This document shows positions 23,354 to 31,932 of a stretch of DNA of 46,994 bases, one piece after another. This stretch comes from Shouchella shacheensis (lineage in GTDB: Bacteria; Bacillota; Bacilli; Bacillales; Bacillaceae_D): the NCBI RefSeq assembly GCF_001484965.1, contig NZ_LLYY01000033.1, forward strand, positions 1 to 46,994. The letters run 5' to 3'. Every line of letters starts with the position of its first letter. Positions within the stretch are counted from its first letter, which is position 1. A program made the translations under genes and the position numbers. A model generated the notes under the pieces. The model was not told the origin of the DNA, ran no database searches, and worked only from the letters and a program-made list of their open reading frames with translations.

Positions 23354-23602
23354 AGTCCCCTCAAGTCGAGGGAGTCACCTCCTGAAAGTGAACGTTCAAA
23401 AATAGGGGGAAGTTTTCCTAGTTTGGAACTTGAAGGCCCGCTTGTTCTTAAAATGAAAAGCAATAATCCGGCACTTAAACCAGAAGACACGTACGAGAAC
23501 AAGTAGTAAGGTAGATGGTTACGCAAGAATAAAAGCGGAAGCCCGACTCGATGCAGAGCGCATCAAGAAGTTCCAAACGGCACGTACGCAAATAACCGTT
23601 TG
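23354..23602 (-). promoter_or_regulatory. Structured leader upstream of the CNNM gene
   Basis: In the direction of the gene this leader can form CAAACGG/CCGTTTG (23602-23596 with 23581-23575), a perfect 11-bp long-range helix GTTTGGAACTT/AAGTTCCAAAC (23579-23569 with 23431-23421), an 8-bp helix AGAACAAG/CTTGTTCT enclosed by it, and a GATGC/GCATC hairpin. The first two share GTTTG (23579-23575) and so exclude each other. A short CCCTC/GAGGG hairpin near 23357-23372 covers the ribosome site. It is not an M-box or another class I recognise. Confidence 0.45.
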
Positions 23603-23718
23603 TCTATCTACTGTATACTCTCCACCATCGAATCACCCCGCTTTCTTTAGTAAATGTAATCTTATTTTATGTGAATATGACAGGAACGTCAAATATTTTT
23701 AAAATTGATCTATAATTC

Positions 23719-23753
23719 AAAAAGAATCGCATTCCTTTGAAGGAATGTGATTC
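23719..23753 (-). terminator. Terminator of the DUF368 gene
   Basis: GAATCGCATTCCTT pairs with AAGGAATGTGATTC (one wobble). On the minus strand a T run follows. Confidence 0.9.
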
Positions 23754-23754
23754 A

Positions 23755-24573
23755 TTAAGCACGACCAGCGCGGCCGAGAGCGAGTGCAACGATAAACCCA
23801 ATAATGAATGTTAAAAGACATAGCAGTCCGTATAGGAAGGGGGCTGGAACCCCGGGAAATACGACAGGCAAGGAACCTGCTACAAGGCCGATCATCACCG
23901 CATAAGTGGCTTGAGTATGAACCTTGAGAAAATAACGCACAACCTTGCTTGTGATCAATACCCCTACTAAGACGCCTAAACCAACAGCGGCCATGACGGG
24001 AAGGTTGAATGTATCTAAAGCATTGATGGCTGTTCCGTAAGCGCCGAGCAAAAGAAACATCATCGATCCGCTAATTCCAGGTAAAATTAAGGCAGTGCTT
24101 GCGATCCAGCCACATACGAATAAATAAATATAGTCCCCTGTTGTTAAGTCAGTCATGACCGCTTCGTTTTCGCCTACAAAACTCATCAGAGCCACAAGAA
24201 CGAAAGCAATACAGATGATCATATAATGAAAGCCGCGAAAGCTTTCTCCTGACGCACGATGCGCTGACCGCCATAAAAAAGGAAGCACGCCAAGAATCAA
24301 CCCCATAAATAAAAAGAAAGTTGGCTCGGGGTGGTTTTGTGTTAAAAAGTTTAGCAATTTGGCTAAGGATAATAAGGCCAGTACCATTCCAATCCCAAGA
24401 GGAATTAAAAAGCGAAAAGCTCTCCTCCAATGACCGTTGGTGAGGTCATTGATCGACCCTAACAGGCGCTCATAAAAGCCCATTAACATCGCAAGCGTAC
24501 TTGAGCTTACTCCAGGAATGAGCTCTGTAAGCCCCATCACCATGCCTCTAAAGATGTTTTTCCATTCAAGCAT
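23755..24573 (-). CDS. popT: DUF368 membrane protein (PopT-type undecaprenyl-phosphate transporter)
   Basis: A 272-residue membrane protein with about eight spans. MGLTELIPGVSSSTLAMLMG and ALILPGISGSMMFLLLG are the two inverted PGxSxxT/S-type motifs that define DUF368. Members of this family recycle undecaprenyl phosphate across the membrane for cell-wall synthesis and are reported to matter at alkaline pH, which fits the inferred lifestyle. The start at 24573 was chosen for GGGAGG seven bases upstream; eight further codons upstream have no site. Single gene with its own terminator. Confidence 0.88.
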   Translation of the reverse strand: MLEWKNIFRGMVMGLTELIPGVSSSTLAMLMGFYERLLGSINDLTNGHWRRAFRFLIPLGIGMVLALLSLAKLLNFLTQNHPEPTFFLFMGLILGVLPFLWRSAHRASGESFRGFHYMIICIAFVLVALMSFVGENEAVMTDLTTGDYIYLFVCGWIASTALILPGISGSMMFLLLGAYGTAINALDTFNLPVMAAVGLGVLVGVLITSKVVRYFLKVHTQATYAVMIGLVAGSLPVVFPGVPAPFLYGLLCLLTFIIGFIVALALGRAGRA

Positions 24574-24660
24574 CTGTAATCCTCCCGTTGGTTTCACACA
24601 TGTTTAATCAAACCACAGGTCATCAAAAGTTGCAAGAGATCTAATTGGCAGGTGCCTCCA

Positions 24661-24691
24661 TTCATAGTCGGGATACGACGGAGACATACTA
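24661..24691 (+). promoter_or_regulatory. Sigma-G-like promoter of pdaA
   Basis: TTCATA (24661-24666), 18 bp, CATACTA (24685-24691). This fits the forespore sigma-G consensus (TGHATR-N18-CATWHTA) with one mismatch, and B. subtilis pdaA is known to be sigma-G dependent. Confidence 0.7.
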
Positions 24692-24732
24692 TAGCCTATA
24701 CGAACGCCAATACAGGAAGGTGAGCACAGAAG

Positions 24733-25527
24733 ATGCAAGGAACTGCCGCTCGTTTCATAACCATTGTTTTACTAATAGCAATAAGCATTGCCACATTATC
24801 AGACCAAGTACTCGCCTACGAAAACAAAACGCATAACTGGAGTTACAAGCCTGCCCCACAACATACACCGTCGGGGACAGAACCGTATTACGTAGAACTG
24901 TTAGAGCAGTCAGATGGGTACTATATCGGTCATCCGAACCAAAAGACGCTGTACTTAACCTTTGATAATGGCTACGAGAACGGCTATACAGAAAAAGTGC
25001 TGGATGTACTGAAAGAAAAGGAAGTGCCCGCTGCCTTTTTTGTCACGGGTCATTACTTGCACTCAGCCGCCGATTACGTTAAACGAATGGTCGAAGAAGG
25101 TCATATTGTCGGCAATCATTCCTTCCACCATCCTAGCCTGCCAGCAAAAGATGATGCTGGGCTAGAAGAAGAGTTAACAAAAGTGGAAGAGAGGTATACG
25201 CAAATCACTGGAGGCCCTTACATGCGCTACTTACGTCCCCCACGCGGAGAGTTCAGTGAGCGTACGCTAATGAAATCAAAAGAGCTCGGCTACACAAATG
25301 TCTTCTGGTCACTTGCCTATGTAGATTGGGAGGTGGACAAGCAGAAGGGCGGAGACTATGCGTATGAAAAGGTCATGAGACGAATCCACCCCGGGGCGAT
25401 CATTCTTATGCACTCTGTTTCTCCGGACAACGCCGAAGCCCTGGCGAAAATCATCGATGAATGTGAAAAGCTTGGCTATACATTTAGAAGTCTAGACGAG
25501 CTTGGGTTGAGTCAGCCATTGTTCTAA
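24733..25527 (+). CDS. pdaA: PdaA: peptidoglycan N-acetylmuramic acid deacetylase (spore cortex)
   Basis: A 264-residue polysaccharide deacetylase needed for muramic delta-lactam in spore cortex. Residues 1-29 form a signal peptide. The NodB domain has the PdaA-type motif TFDNGYENGYT (catalytic Asp78) in place of the usual TFDDGP, the zinc histidines His129 and His133 (NHSFHHPSL) and RPPRGEFSERT. GGAAGGTGAG precedes the ATG. The sigma-G-like promoter upstream supports forespore expression. It sits alone, divergent from the DUF368 gene. Confidence 0.95.
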   Translation: MQGTAARFITIVLLIAISIATLSDQVLAYENKTHNWSYKPAPQHTPSGTEPYYVELLEQSDGYYIGHPNQKTLYLTFDNGYENGYTEKVLDVLKEKEVPAAFFVTGHYLHSAADYVKRMVEEGHIVGNHSFHHPSLPAKDDAGLEEELTKVEERYTQITGGPYMRYLRPPRGEFSERTLMKSKELGYTNVFWSLAYVDWEVDKQKGGDYAYEKVMRRIHPGAIILMHSVSPDNAEALAKIIDECEKLGYTFRSLDELGLSQPLF

Positions 25528-25570
25528 ACTGGAGTCATCTGAAGCTCTCCTACGGCCTACGCGCCATCCA

Positions 25571-25604
25571 GAGAGGCCTGCGTTTTCCCAAACGCAGGCC
25601 TCTC
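25571..25604. terminator. Strong hairpin between pdaA and the GAF gene
   Basis: GAGAGGCCTGCGTTT pairs perfectly with AAACGCAGGCCTCTC (15 bp), between convergent genes. Confidence 0.85.
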
Positions 25605-25617
25605 TCCCATTCCTATT

Positions 25618-25980
25618 TTAATTCACCAAGCAGTCCTGCCCAATAGCGGTGGCAATCGTTTCAAGAGTGGACACGTCGGTCACATCAAAGGCAATCGATT
25701 CACGCGTACGAACAATCATCATACCAATCTCGGAATTGGACGAATCTGTCACCGGGAACTTTAACTCACTATTGCACTCCCACCGCAAGTCGTCTTGAAA
25801 ACAGGAAGCGGCGACGAGTTTGTGGTCAACATTTTCATACACATAAATACCTACCCAGTCAATGTAGGGAACCGTATCCACCAAACTCTCTACAGTTTTC
25901 ACAAAAACGGACTGTGTTTCCTTTTGTTTATACACATGAGCCATGATTTTTAAAGACGCAACGTCTGTAGGTATGGACAA
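25618..25980 (-). CDS. GAF-domain protein
   Basis: A 120-residue protein that consists almost only of a GAF fold: LVDTVPYIDWVGIYVYE, then LKFPVTDSSNSEIGMMIV and the closing helix DVSTLETIATAIGQ. GAF domains bind small ligands. The cysteines of free-methionine-sulfoxide reductases are not in the expected pattern, so it should not be called MsrC. The start is TTG at 25980 with AAAGGAGAG six bases upstream. No output domain or partner gene is nearby. Confidence 0.75.
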   Translation of the reverse strand: MSIPTDVASLKIMAHVYKQKETQSVFVKTVESLVDTVPYIDWVGIYVYENVDHKLVAASCFQDDLRWECNSELKFPVTDSSNSEIGMMIVRTRESIAFDVTDVSTLETIATAIGQDCLVN

Positions 25981-26112
25981 CTTAATCTCTCCTTTAAAAA
26001 GCGAATGACTCCCCTATTTTAGCAAAGATAAACGCTTATAGGGTTAGTAAGTTTAGGAAGGGGATTAATTTTGGTACAATAGCATCAAAGCAAAAAGTTG
26101 GAGTTGAATGGG

Positions 26113-27516
26113 ATGAGAAACGACTCATACAAAAATAGCACAAAACCTAAGTCCTCGGTTGAAAAAGGGCAGCAATTCCCGCTCACGATTAAGCGACTAG
26201 GGATTAACGGGGAAGGTGTCGGCTACTTTAAGCGCCATGTGGTGTTTGTTCCAGGGGCCATTCCTGGTGAGGAAGTAGTGGCGGAAGTTGTGAAACCAGG
26301 GCCGCGCTTCTCGCAAGCCAAAGTAAAGAAGATCCGTAAGCGTTCCCCCGAACGAGTAGACCCGCCCTGTCCAATCTATGAAGCCTGCGGGGGGTGTCAG
26401 TTGCAGCATATGAGCTACGCCGCAACGCTTCGGGAGAAAAAAGACATGGTGGCTCAGGCGTTCGAGCGTCATACTGGGCTAGGAAAAGGTCTTCCTATCA
26501 AGAAAACAATCGGGATGGACCACCCGTGGTATTACCGAAATAAAGGTCAGCTTCAAGCACGTAAAAAGGGTGGAAAAGTTCTCGCTGGTCTCTATAAAGA
26601 GAATACCCATGACTTGATTGATTTAAGCGAATGCATGGTGCAGAACAAGACGGTTAACCATGTTACCCAAGTCGTAAAAGAAATTTTGGCAGACCTTACT
26701 ATTGGGATCTATGACGAAAAGAAACATTCCGGAGACGTGCGAACGATCGTCACACGTGTCGGCTTTGAGACGAACCACGTTCAGCTGGTACTCGTTACTC
26801 GCACCAGAAAGCTTCCAAAAAGAGAGGCTTTGATTGAAGAAGTACGGAAGCGACTGCCTGAAGTCACCTCGTTTATGCAAAATGTAAATGGGGAGAAGAC
26901 GTCGCTTGTTTTTGGTGAAGAGACCGTGCACGTGGACGGAGAGAAAACCATTCAGGAACGCCTGGGAGACGTCGCGTTTTCGTTGTCGGCTCGAGCTTTT
27001 TTTCAGCTTAACCCTGAACAAACAGTGCCCTTATATAATGAGGCAAAAAAGGCGGCGGAGCTTACAGGCAAGGAAAAAGTGGTAGATGCGTACTGCGGGG
27101 TCGGAACCATCGGGTTATGGGTAGCGAAGGACGCCGCGGAAATCCGTGGAATGGACACCACGAAAGAGGCGATCGATGACGCAAGAATAAACGCGCAGAA
27201 TCGGGGGCTAACAAAAGCTACGTATGAAGTTGGGACAGCTGAACACTGGCTTCCTCGTTGGGCTAAGGAAGGGTGGAAACCAGATGTTGTTCTCGTAGAT
27301 CCTCCCCGTAGTGGTTGTGATGATAAGCTTCTGAAGACAATCACGTCGGTTCAACCAAAACGAGTGGTCTATGTCTCCTGTAACCCTTCGACCCTCGCAA
27401 AAGACGTTCATACGCTTACAAAACGTGGGTATAAGGTGAAATCGGTGCAGCCAGTCGACATGTTCCCGTGGACGGCGCAGGTGGAGTCTGTAACAGAATT
27501 AGTACTGCCGAGTTAA
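26113..27516 (+). CDS. rlmD: 23S rRNA (uracil-5-)-methyltransferase RlmD/RlmCD-type
   Basis: A 467-residue SAM-dependent enzyme that methylates uracil C5 in 23S rRNA. An N-terminal TRAM domain ([20 protein letters not shown]) is followed by an iron-sulfur motif ([17 protein letters not shown]), the SAM site [13 protein letters not shown], the catalytic VDPPRSGCD and the nucleophile cysteine in [11 protein letters not shown]. It corresponds to B. subtilis YfjO/YefA. The ATG at 26113 follows GGAG with about nine bases; a TTG at 26098 would add five residues but lacks a site. Confidence 0.93.
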   Translation: MRNDSYKNSTKPKSSVEKGQQFPLTIKRLGINGEGVGYFKRHVVFVPGAIPGEEVVAEVVKPGPRFSQAKVKKIRKRSPERVDPPCPIYEACGGCQLQHMSYAATLREKKDMVAQAFERHTGLGKGLPIKKTIGMDHPWYYRNKGQLQARKKGGKVLAGLYKENTHDLIDLSECMVQNKTVNHVTQVVKEILADLTIGIYDEKKHSGDVRTIVTRVGFETNHVQLVLVTRTRKLPKREALIEEVRKRLPEVTSFMQNVNGEKTSLVFGEETVHVDGEKTIQERLGDVAFSLSARAFFQLNPEQTVPLYNEAKKAAELTGKEKVVDAYCGVGTIGLWVAKDAAEIRGMDTTKEAIDDARINAQNRGLTKATYEVGTAEHWLPRWAKEGWKPDVVLVDPPRSGCDDKLLKTITSVQPKRVVYVSCNPSTLAKDVHTLTKRGYKVKSVQPVDMFPWTAQVESVTELVLPS

Positions 27517-27586
27517 GAGAAGTTCATAATTGACCGTTTGCTCTTTTATTCCATACGATAAAGAAAGGGATAAAGGAGGGGCTGTC

Positions 27587-27883
27587 ATGCAGCTATATAA
27601 GACGCACATCATTCATCCGACCACACATGTTCCGCTTATTGTTTATTTCAACCAAACGAGGGGCTTTGTCAGCTTTGAACGCGATGAACGTGTATTAAAA
27701 GCAATATATAACGTTAAAGCTGATCTTGCGCTAAATCAAACATTTCAAGAAAGCTTAAGGCGAGCAGATGAACTTTGCCAATCTCAGTACCCGTTGGGAA
27801 CGCTGAAAGAAGCAAAGAAGTTTTTGCGTAAATTAGGGATCGATGAAAAAAGCATTCAGTTTGAGCAAGTGTATGTGCACTAG
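27587..27883 (+). CDS. Conserved small protein, unknown
   Basis: A 98-residue protein with a beta-rich first half (THIIHPTTHVPLIVYFNQTRGFVSFERDE) and a helical second half ending TLKEAKKFLRKLGIDEKSIQFEQV. No catalytic motif is visible and I do not recognise the family. AAAGGAGG precedes the ATG at good distance; the longer frame from 27530 has no site. It follows rlmD by about 70 bases and may be co-transcribed. Confidence 0.65.
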   Translation: MQLYKTHIIHPTTHVPLIVYFNQTRGFVSFERDERVLKAIYNVKADLALNQTFQESLRRADELCQSQYPLGTLKEAKKFLRKLGIDEKSIQFEQVYVH

Positions 27884-27891
27884 ACGGAAAG

Positions 27892-27919
27892 AGCGAATCA
27901 TTTGTGATTTGCTTTTTTT
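27892..27919 (+). terminator. Terminator of the 98-codon gene
   Basis: AGCGAATCA pairs with TGATTTGCT (one wobble), followed by seven T. Confidence 0.85.
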
Positions 27920-27920
27920 G

Positions 27921-28009
27921 TCTAGCTCCGGCGTGTAGAAGCTCGGGATTTTTCAGTCCTGGCCTGAAACCCAAGATCGGGGTTTCTAGTGCAGGCCTTC
28001 CAAAGCTTA
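27921..28009 (+). repeat. Truncated family B repeat (copy 4)
   Basis: Begins TCTAGCTCCGGCG and keeps the left arm and central stem (GAAACCC/GGGTTTC, GGCCTG/CAGGCC), but the right end is missing and the minisatellite starts in its place. The central stem differs from copy 5 (GAAATCC/GGATTTC) by a compensated pair. Confidence 0.75.
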
Positions 28010-28322
28010 GGACGTGAGAGAGAAAGGCGTGGATGTGAGCAAGAAGGCTCGGATGCGAGTGAGAAGAGCTCGGATGTGGGCAAGAAGGGCGCGGATGTGG
28101 GCAAGAAAGGCGTGGATGTGAGAGAGAAGGGAGCGGATGTGAGCAAGAAGGCGCGGATGTGAGCAAGAAGGGCGCGGATGTGAGCAAGAAGGGCGCGGAT
28201 GTGAGCAAGAAGGGCACGGATGTGAACGAGAAGGGCACGGATGAGAGAGAGAAGGGCGTGGATGTGAGCAAGAAGGGCACGGATGTGAGCAAGAAGGGCA
28301 CGGATGAGAGAGAGAAGGGCCT
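28010..28322 (+). repeat. Minisatellite, 15 units of about 21 bp
   Basis: Fifteen tandem units, thirteen of 21 bp and two of 20 bp, each beginning GGATGTGAGCAAG or a close variant (GTGAGAGAG, GTGGGCAAG) and ending GAAGGGCGC or similar. The two 20-bp units shift the reading frame, so translation through the array is not maintained on either strand. It has no spacers and is not a CRISPR array. Confidence 0.9.
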
Positions 28323-28367
28323 ATGATCCGCCGAATCCCCCAGCCTGTTCACTTCACTCAAGGCTTC

Positions 28368-28400
28368 AAAAAACCAGCTCGCACGATGCGAACTGGTTTT
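28368..28400 (-). terminator. Terminator of the ect operon
   Basis: AAAACCAG-TCGCA pairs with TGCGA-CTGGTTTT; read on the minus strand it ends in a T run, 18 bases after ectC. Confidence 0.85.
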
Positions 28401-28417
28401 AGCTGAGTTACTCATCC

Positions 28418-28819
28418 TTAGTCAAGATCGGCAGGATAAACGCCGTTTTCATCATGGTGTTCCTTGCCGGAGAGGGGAGGGTTAAAGACGCATACCATGC
28501 GCATGTCGCCACCCGCATGTGCACGAAGTAAATGCTCATCGTGCTTGTCGAGCGCGTAAATGTCGCCCGCTTTGATCGGCCATACTTTGCCATCAGCGAT
28601 GGTTTCGACTTCTCCTTCGCCTTCAATGCAGTAGACGGCTTCTAGATGGTTTTGGTACCAAATATGTGTCTCTGTGCCGGCCTTAATAATCGTATCGTTG
28701 ACGGAGTAGCCCATACCATCTTTCTTTAGAAGCAAGCGACGGCTAACCCAATTGCCGTTCTCTGCTTCTACTTCTCGCTCTGTTCCTAGTACATCTTTTT
28801 CAAGGTTGACTACTTTCAT
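28418..28819 (-). CDS. ectC: L-ectoine synthase
   Basis: A 133-residue cupin enzyme that closes N-acetyl-diaminobutyrate to ectoine, the last step of the pathway. Putative iron ligands matching those of characterised EctC enzymes are Glu60 (HLEAVYC), Tyr88 (GDIYAL) and His96 (DEHLLRA). Length is typical. The ATG follows GGAGGG. It is the last gene of ectABC, 28 bases after ectB, with a terminator downstream. There is no ectD-type hydroxylase gene here, so this locus makes ectoine only. Confidence 0.97.
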   Translation of the reverse strand: MKVVNLEKDVLGTEREVEAENGNWVSRRLLLKKDGMGYSVNDTIIKAGTETHIWYQNHLEAVYCIEGEGEVETIADGKVWPIKAGDIYALDKHDEHLLRAHAGGDMRMVCVFNPPLSGKEHHDENGVYPADLD

Positions 28820-28847
28820 GGTGTGTTCCCTCCGACTCTCATTCGTT

Positions 28848-30137
28848 TTATGCGTTCACTAATTCTTCTGTTGGTCTTGTTGCGGCACGAACCGCATCTT
28901 CAAGGATCTCAAGCCCCTTATTTAATACGGCGTCTTCAATTGTTAACGCAGGGAACAATTTAAAGACTTCATCATCTGGACCAGCTGTTTCCATAATTAA
29001 GCCGCGCTTAAAGGCCTCTGCCGCTACTTTTTCTGCAAGTCCTTCCTTCGGCGAGGCAATCCCCACCATAAAGCCGCGTCCGCGAACTTTTCCTTCAAGC
29101 TCCGGAAAGCGCTCAACGATGCTTTCTAAAAAGCTGTAGATCGTCTTAGATTGCTTTGCAATTTTCGCTTCAAAGGCTTCATCCTTCCAATACGAAAGCG
29201 CTGCTTTAGCTGTCACAAATGCATGGTTGTTGCCACGGAATGTCCCGTTATGCTCACCTGGTAGCCAAATGTCATGCTCTGGTTTGATGAGCGTGAGGGC
29301 AAATGGGGACCCGTAACCGCCAATGGATTTCGATAAGCACACAATGTCCGGTTCTATTCCGGCTTTTTCAAAGCTGAAGAATGTACCTGTGCGGCCGATT
29401 CCTGCTTGAACATCATCAATGATAAGCAGAATGTCAAAGCGCCTGCAAATTTCTTCAACTTTTTTAAGCCACTCGAATCTAGCAGCATTAATACCGCCTT
29501 CACCTTGGACTGTCTCGAGAATAATCGCAGCAGGCATGTCGACACCGCTTCCGCCACCTTCAAGAAAACGCTCGAGATACTCCAGAGTGTCGAGGTTGTC
29601 ATTGACAAAATTGTCATAAGGCATTGTCACCGTGTGGTTTAGTGGAATGCCAGCGCCTTTGCGTTTCATGGAATTTCCTGTTACGGATAAGGCACCAATC
29701 GTCATTCCGTGAAATCCGTTTGTGAAGCTAATGACGTTTGTACGTCCGGTTACTTTACGGGCAAGCTTCAGTGCACTCTCAACCGTGTTCGCTCCTGTTG
29801 GACCAGGAAACATGACTTTGTAGTCAAGATTACGAGGTTTCAAGATCACATTGTAGAATTCTTCAAGGAATTCGGCCTTTTGCTTCGTCGCCATATCAAG
29901 AGAATGAGTGATGCCGTCTTCACTGATATAGTCAATCAGCGCTTTTTTCATAACAGGGTCATTATGCCCGTAGTTAAGCGCTCCGGCACCAGAGAAAAAG
30001 TCGATGTATTGTTTGTCTTCCGTGTTCCACATATAAGAGCCTCTCGCTTTATGGAAAACCGTTGGAAAGCTTCGGCAATAGCTACGTACTTCCGATTCTA
30101 ATGTTTCAAAGATGGACATGTTTGTTTCTTGACTCAA
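28848..30137 (-). CDS. ectB: Diaminobutyrate-2-oxoglutarate transaminase
   Basis: A 429-residue PLP aminotransferase that makes L-2,4-diaminobutyrate from aspartate semialdehyde, the first ectoine step. The EctB pattern [15 protein letters not shown], the PLP aspartate region [15 protein letters not shown] and the Schiff-base lysine in [10 protein letters not shown] are present. I chose the TTG at 30137 because AAGGAGAGG lies seven bases upstream; an internal ATG at 30119 would give 423 residues but sits too far from the site. Confidence 0.95.
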   Translation of the reverse strand: MSQETNMSIFETLESEVRSYCRSFPTVFHKARGSYMWNTEDKQYIDFFSGAGALNYGHNDPVMKKALIDYISEDGITHSLDMATKQKAEFLEEFYNVILKPRNLDYKVMFPGPTGANTVESALKLARKVTGRTNVISFTNGFHGMTIGALSVTGNSMKRKGAGIPLNHTVTMPYDNFVNDNLDTLEYLERFLEGGGSGVDMPAAIILETVQGEGGINAARFEWLKKVEEICRRFDILLIIDDVQAGIGRTGTFFSFEKAGIEPDIVCLSKSIGGYGSPFALTLIKPEHDIWLPGEHNGTFRGNNHAFVTAKAALSYWKDEAFEAKIAKQSKTIYSFLESIVERFPELEGKVRGRGFMVGIASPKEGLAEKVAAEAFKRGLIMETAGPDDEVFKLFPALTIEDAVLNKGLEILEDAVRAATRPTEELVNA

Positions 30138-30185
30138 AAAAGATCCTCTCCTTCTCCAGATGTACATTTTGTAAAGCGAACCGAT

Positions 30186-30704
30186 TTACTTAAATGGGCC
30201 GATACGAAATAGTTCTTCTGCTTCGTGGTCATCACCGGATTCAGGAAAGTGAGACGTTTCAAAGCAATCACGAATGCGGCATTTTGTCTTTTGCTTGCGA
30301 GCAAAGCTCTGAAAGAGAGAACGTGAAGCTGTGTTGGAAGGGGTAACGGTCGCTTCCACATAGCGAATCTCCTTCTCTTCATTTTGGCTGAGAAGTTCAG
30401 CGAGCAGGCGTGACGCAAGCCCTTCTCCTCGTGCTTCTGAGTCGATGCCAATTTGCCAGACAAAAATCGTATCAGGTCGTTCTGGTTGGATGAAGCCTGT
30501 GACAAAGCCAATCACTTTGCCTTTGCGTTTAGCGACAACACATGTATCGCTGAAAAATTCGCTCATCATCACATACTTGTAGGCAGAGTTCTTATCAAGT
30601 GTTGATTGGTTGACGAGCTCCCACATGGACGCCCCGTCGTCTGTTCCAGGTTTTGAGAAGGTAATGGTCTCTTTTTGAATTAGTACAGCTGTTTGTGTAC
30701 TCAA
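30186..30704 (-). CDS. ectA: L-2,4-diaminobutyrate N-acetyltransferase
   Basis: A 172-residue GNAT enzyme that acetylates diaminobutyrate. The core pattern VWQIGIDSEARGEGLASRLLAEL contains the acetyl-CoA loop, followed by VEATVTPSNTASRSLF. The start is TTG at 30704, six bases after AAGGAGG; the ATG further upstream lies in the promoter region and has no site. First gene of the operon, 48 bases before ectB. A sigma-A-type promoter is visible upstream. Confidence 0.95.
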   Translation of the reverse strand: MSTQTAVLIQKETITFSKPGTDDGASMWELVNQSTLDKNSAYKYVMMSEFFSDTCVVAKRKGKVIGFVTGFIQPERPDTIFVWQIGIDSEARGEGLASRLLAELLSQNEEKEIRYVEATVTPSNTASRSLFQSFARKQKTKCRIRDCFETSHFPESGDDHEAEELFRIGPFK

Positions 30705-30751
30705 TGGTTTCCTCCTTAGAAAATAGAGTATCGTTGTGCTAGCCATGTTTA

Positions 30752-30780
30752 ATGATAGGTAATCTCTGAAGTGAGCGCAA
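30752..30780 (-). promoter_or_regulatory. Candidate promoter of ectABC
   Basis: On the minus strand TTGCGC (30780-30775), 17 bp, TATCAT (30757-30752), about 50 bases before the ectA start codon. No sigma-B-type promoter (GTTT...GGGTAT) is seen. Confidence 0.55.
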
Positions 30781-30916
30781 CGTGGATAAACAACGATATA
30801 TACGGCTGAGTCGCCGTGAGCTCATAAAAAGCGGACCTGACATTGGAGTGCTTTTTATTTGCTACAAATTAGTTACCCGTTTTCAGGAAATGAAACCCTT
30901 TTTCATGAAAAAAGAT

Positions 30917-30944
30917 AAAAAAACCTTGCGATCGGGTCGCAAGG
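30917..30944 (-). terminator. Terminator of the yfhF gene
   Basis: CCTTGCGA pairs with TCGCAAGG; on the minus strand seven T follow, immediately after the stop codon. Confidence 0.9.
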
Positions 30945-31847
30945 CTAGGTTAAAAGCTGATGCAGCGCCGGTTTGATCTCTGTATAATGATAAGAGTAGT
31001 CACTATCGAAGGCTTTTCTTGGCGAGACATAAGCGCCATCTACGACGAGTGTGCTCATTTCTCCAAGCGCTAACTTAATCGCAAATTGAGGCGCGGGCAT
31101 CCAATGAGGTCTCCCAAGTTCTTCGCCAATCTCTTGATTAAGCTCCTTCATTCTCACTGGTTTTGGGGCTGTGATATTTAAAGGTCCCGTGATTTCTTTG
31201 TTCTCAACCGCGTGCTGAAAAAGCCCAACGACGTCGTCTATGTGAATCCACGACATCCACTGCTTTCCTGAGGCAACGGTTCCCCCGACAAAGAGGCGGT
31301 AAGGTAGGGTCATCTTTGGCAATGCGCCTTCTTTGGAGTCGAGAACAATGCCGATACGCCCGTAGACGATTCGAACACCTAGCTCCATCAGACTGGCTGC
31401 TTCTTGTTCCCATTTCTGAGTGACGTAAGAAAGAAAGTTTTCTTCGATCGGTTCCGATTCCTCCGTAAATTCCTCCGTCTGTGAATTTCCGTAGTAGCCG
31501 ATGGCCGATGCGTTAATGAGCGCCTCGGGTTTTTTTTCGAGCTTATGAATGATGGAGAGGAGTTCACGTGTTGCGGTAACTCGACTATCCAGAATGGCTT
31601 TTTTCTTGCTTTTCGTCCAGCGTCCCATCAAAGATTCTCCAGCAAAATTAACAAAAACATCCGTGCCTTCAAGCTCTTTTTCCGGAGTAGAATGATCACT
31701 AAGCCATTCTACATAGGTGAGGTGGTCGGTGTTTTGCTTATTGCTAGCATCACGCGTTAAAATAAGGACATCATGATGCTGGTTTACAAGTTGTTGACTT
31801 AGCTTAGAGCCGATAAGACCTGTTCCACCCGTGATTGCAATTTTCAT
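30945..31847 (-). CDS. yfhF: TIGR01777-family epimerase/oxidoreductase (YfhF)
   Basis: A 300-residue extended SDR protein: N-terminal dinucleotide motif ITGGTGLIGSKL, then family-typical VNFAGESLMGRWT, NASAIGYYGN and WMSWIHIDDVVGLF. Its substrate is not known; the family is named as a sugar-nucleotide epimerase only by similarity. It is divergent from recX with about 85 bases between, as in B. subtilis (yfhF/recX). Confidence 0.9.
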   Translation of the reverse strand: MKIAITGGTGLIGSKLSQQLVNQHHDVLILTRDASNKQNTDHLTYVEWLSDHSTPEKELEGTDVFVNFAGESLMGRWTKSKKKAILDSRVTATRELLSIIHKLEKKPEALINASAIGYYGNSQTEEFTEESEPIEENFLSYVTQKWEQEAASLMELGVRIVYGRIGIVLDSKEGALPKMTLPYRLFVGGTVASGKQWMSWIHIDDVVGLFQHAVENKEITGPLNITAPKPVRMKELNQEIGEELGRPHWMPAPQFAIKLALGEMSTLVVDGAYVSPRKAFDSDYSYHYTEIKPALHQLLT

Positions 31848-31932
31848 GATTCATTCTCCTTCGTGTCTTTACTTACGGAGCTATACCCCAAAAACGATAC
31901 GGCCACACATGGTCAGAAAGGGGGAGAGAAAT

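Noticed and set aside
23389-23505. A plus-strand open stretch ending with a peptide like NPALKPEDTYENK
   Set aside because: No start with a ribosome site, and it sits in the leader helices of the minus-strand gene; coding here is unlikely.
23329-23526. A 65-codon minus-strand frame overlapping the start of the CNNM gene
   Set aside because: No ribosome site at its ATG; it lies inside the structured leader and overlaps the real start in another frame.
23352-23700. An M-box (magnesium riboswitch) before the CNNM gene
   Set aside because: The conserved M-box blocks (such as TTAGGTGAGGCTCCT) are absent.
25618-25980. Free-methionine-(R)-sulfoxide reductase for the GAF protein
   Set aside because: The cysteine pattern of that enzyme is not present and the protein is too short.
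28010-28322. Possible CRISPR array
   Set aside because: Units are contiguous near-identical 21-mers without unique spacers and without cas genes nearby.
27714-28415. A 233-codon frame on the minus strand across the minisatellite, rich in LTSAPFL-type heptads
   Set aside because: It arises from translating 21-bp repeats, has no ribosome site, overlaps the real 98-codon gene and the ect terminator, and 20-bp units disturb the pattern.
30782-30976. A 64-codon plus-strand frame between ectA and yfhF
   Set aside because: Starts without a ribosome site, overlaps the ectA promoter and the yfhF terminator, and runs into yfhF.
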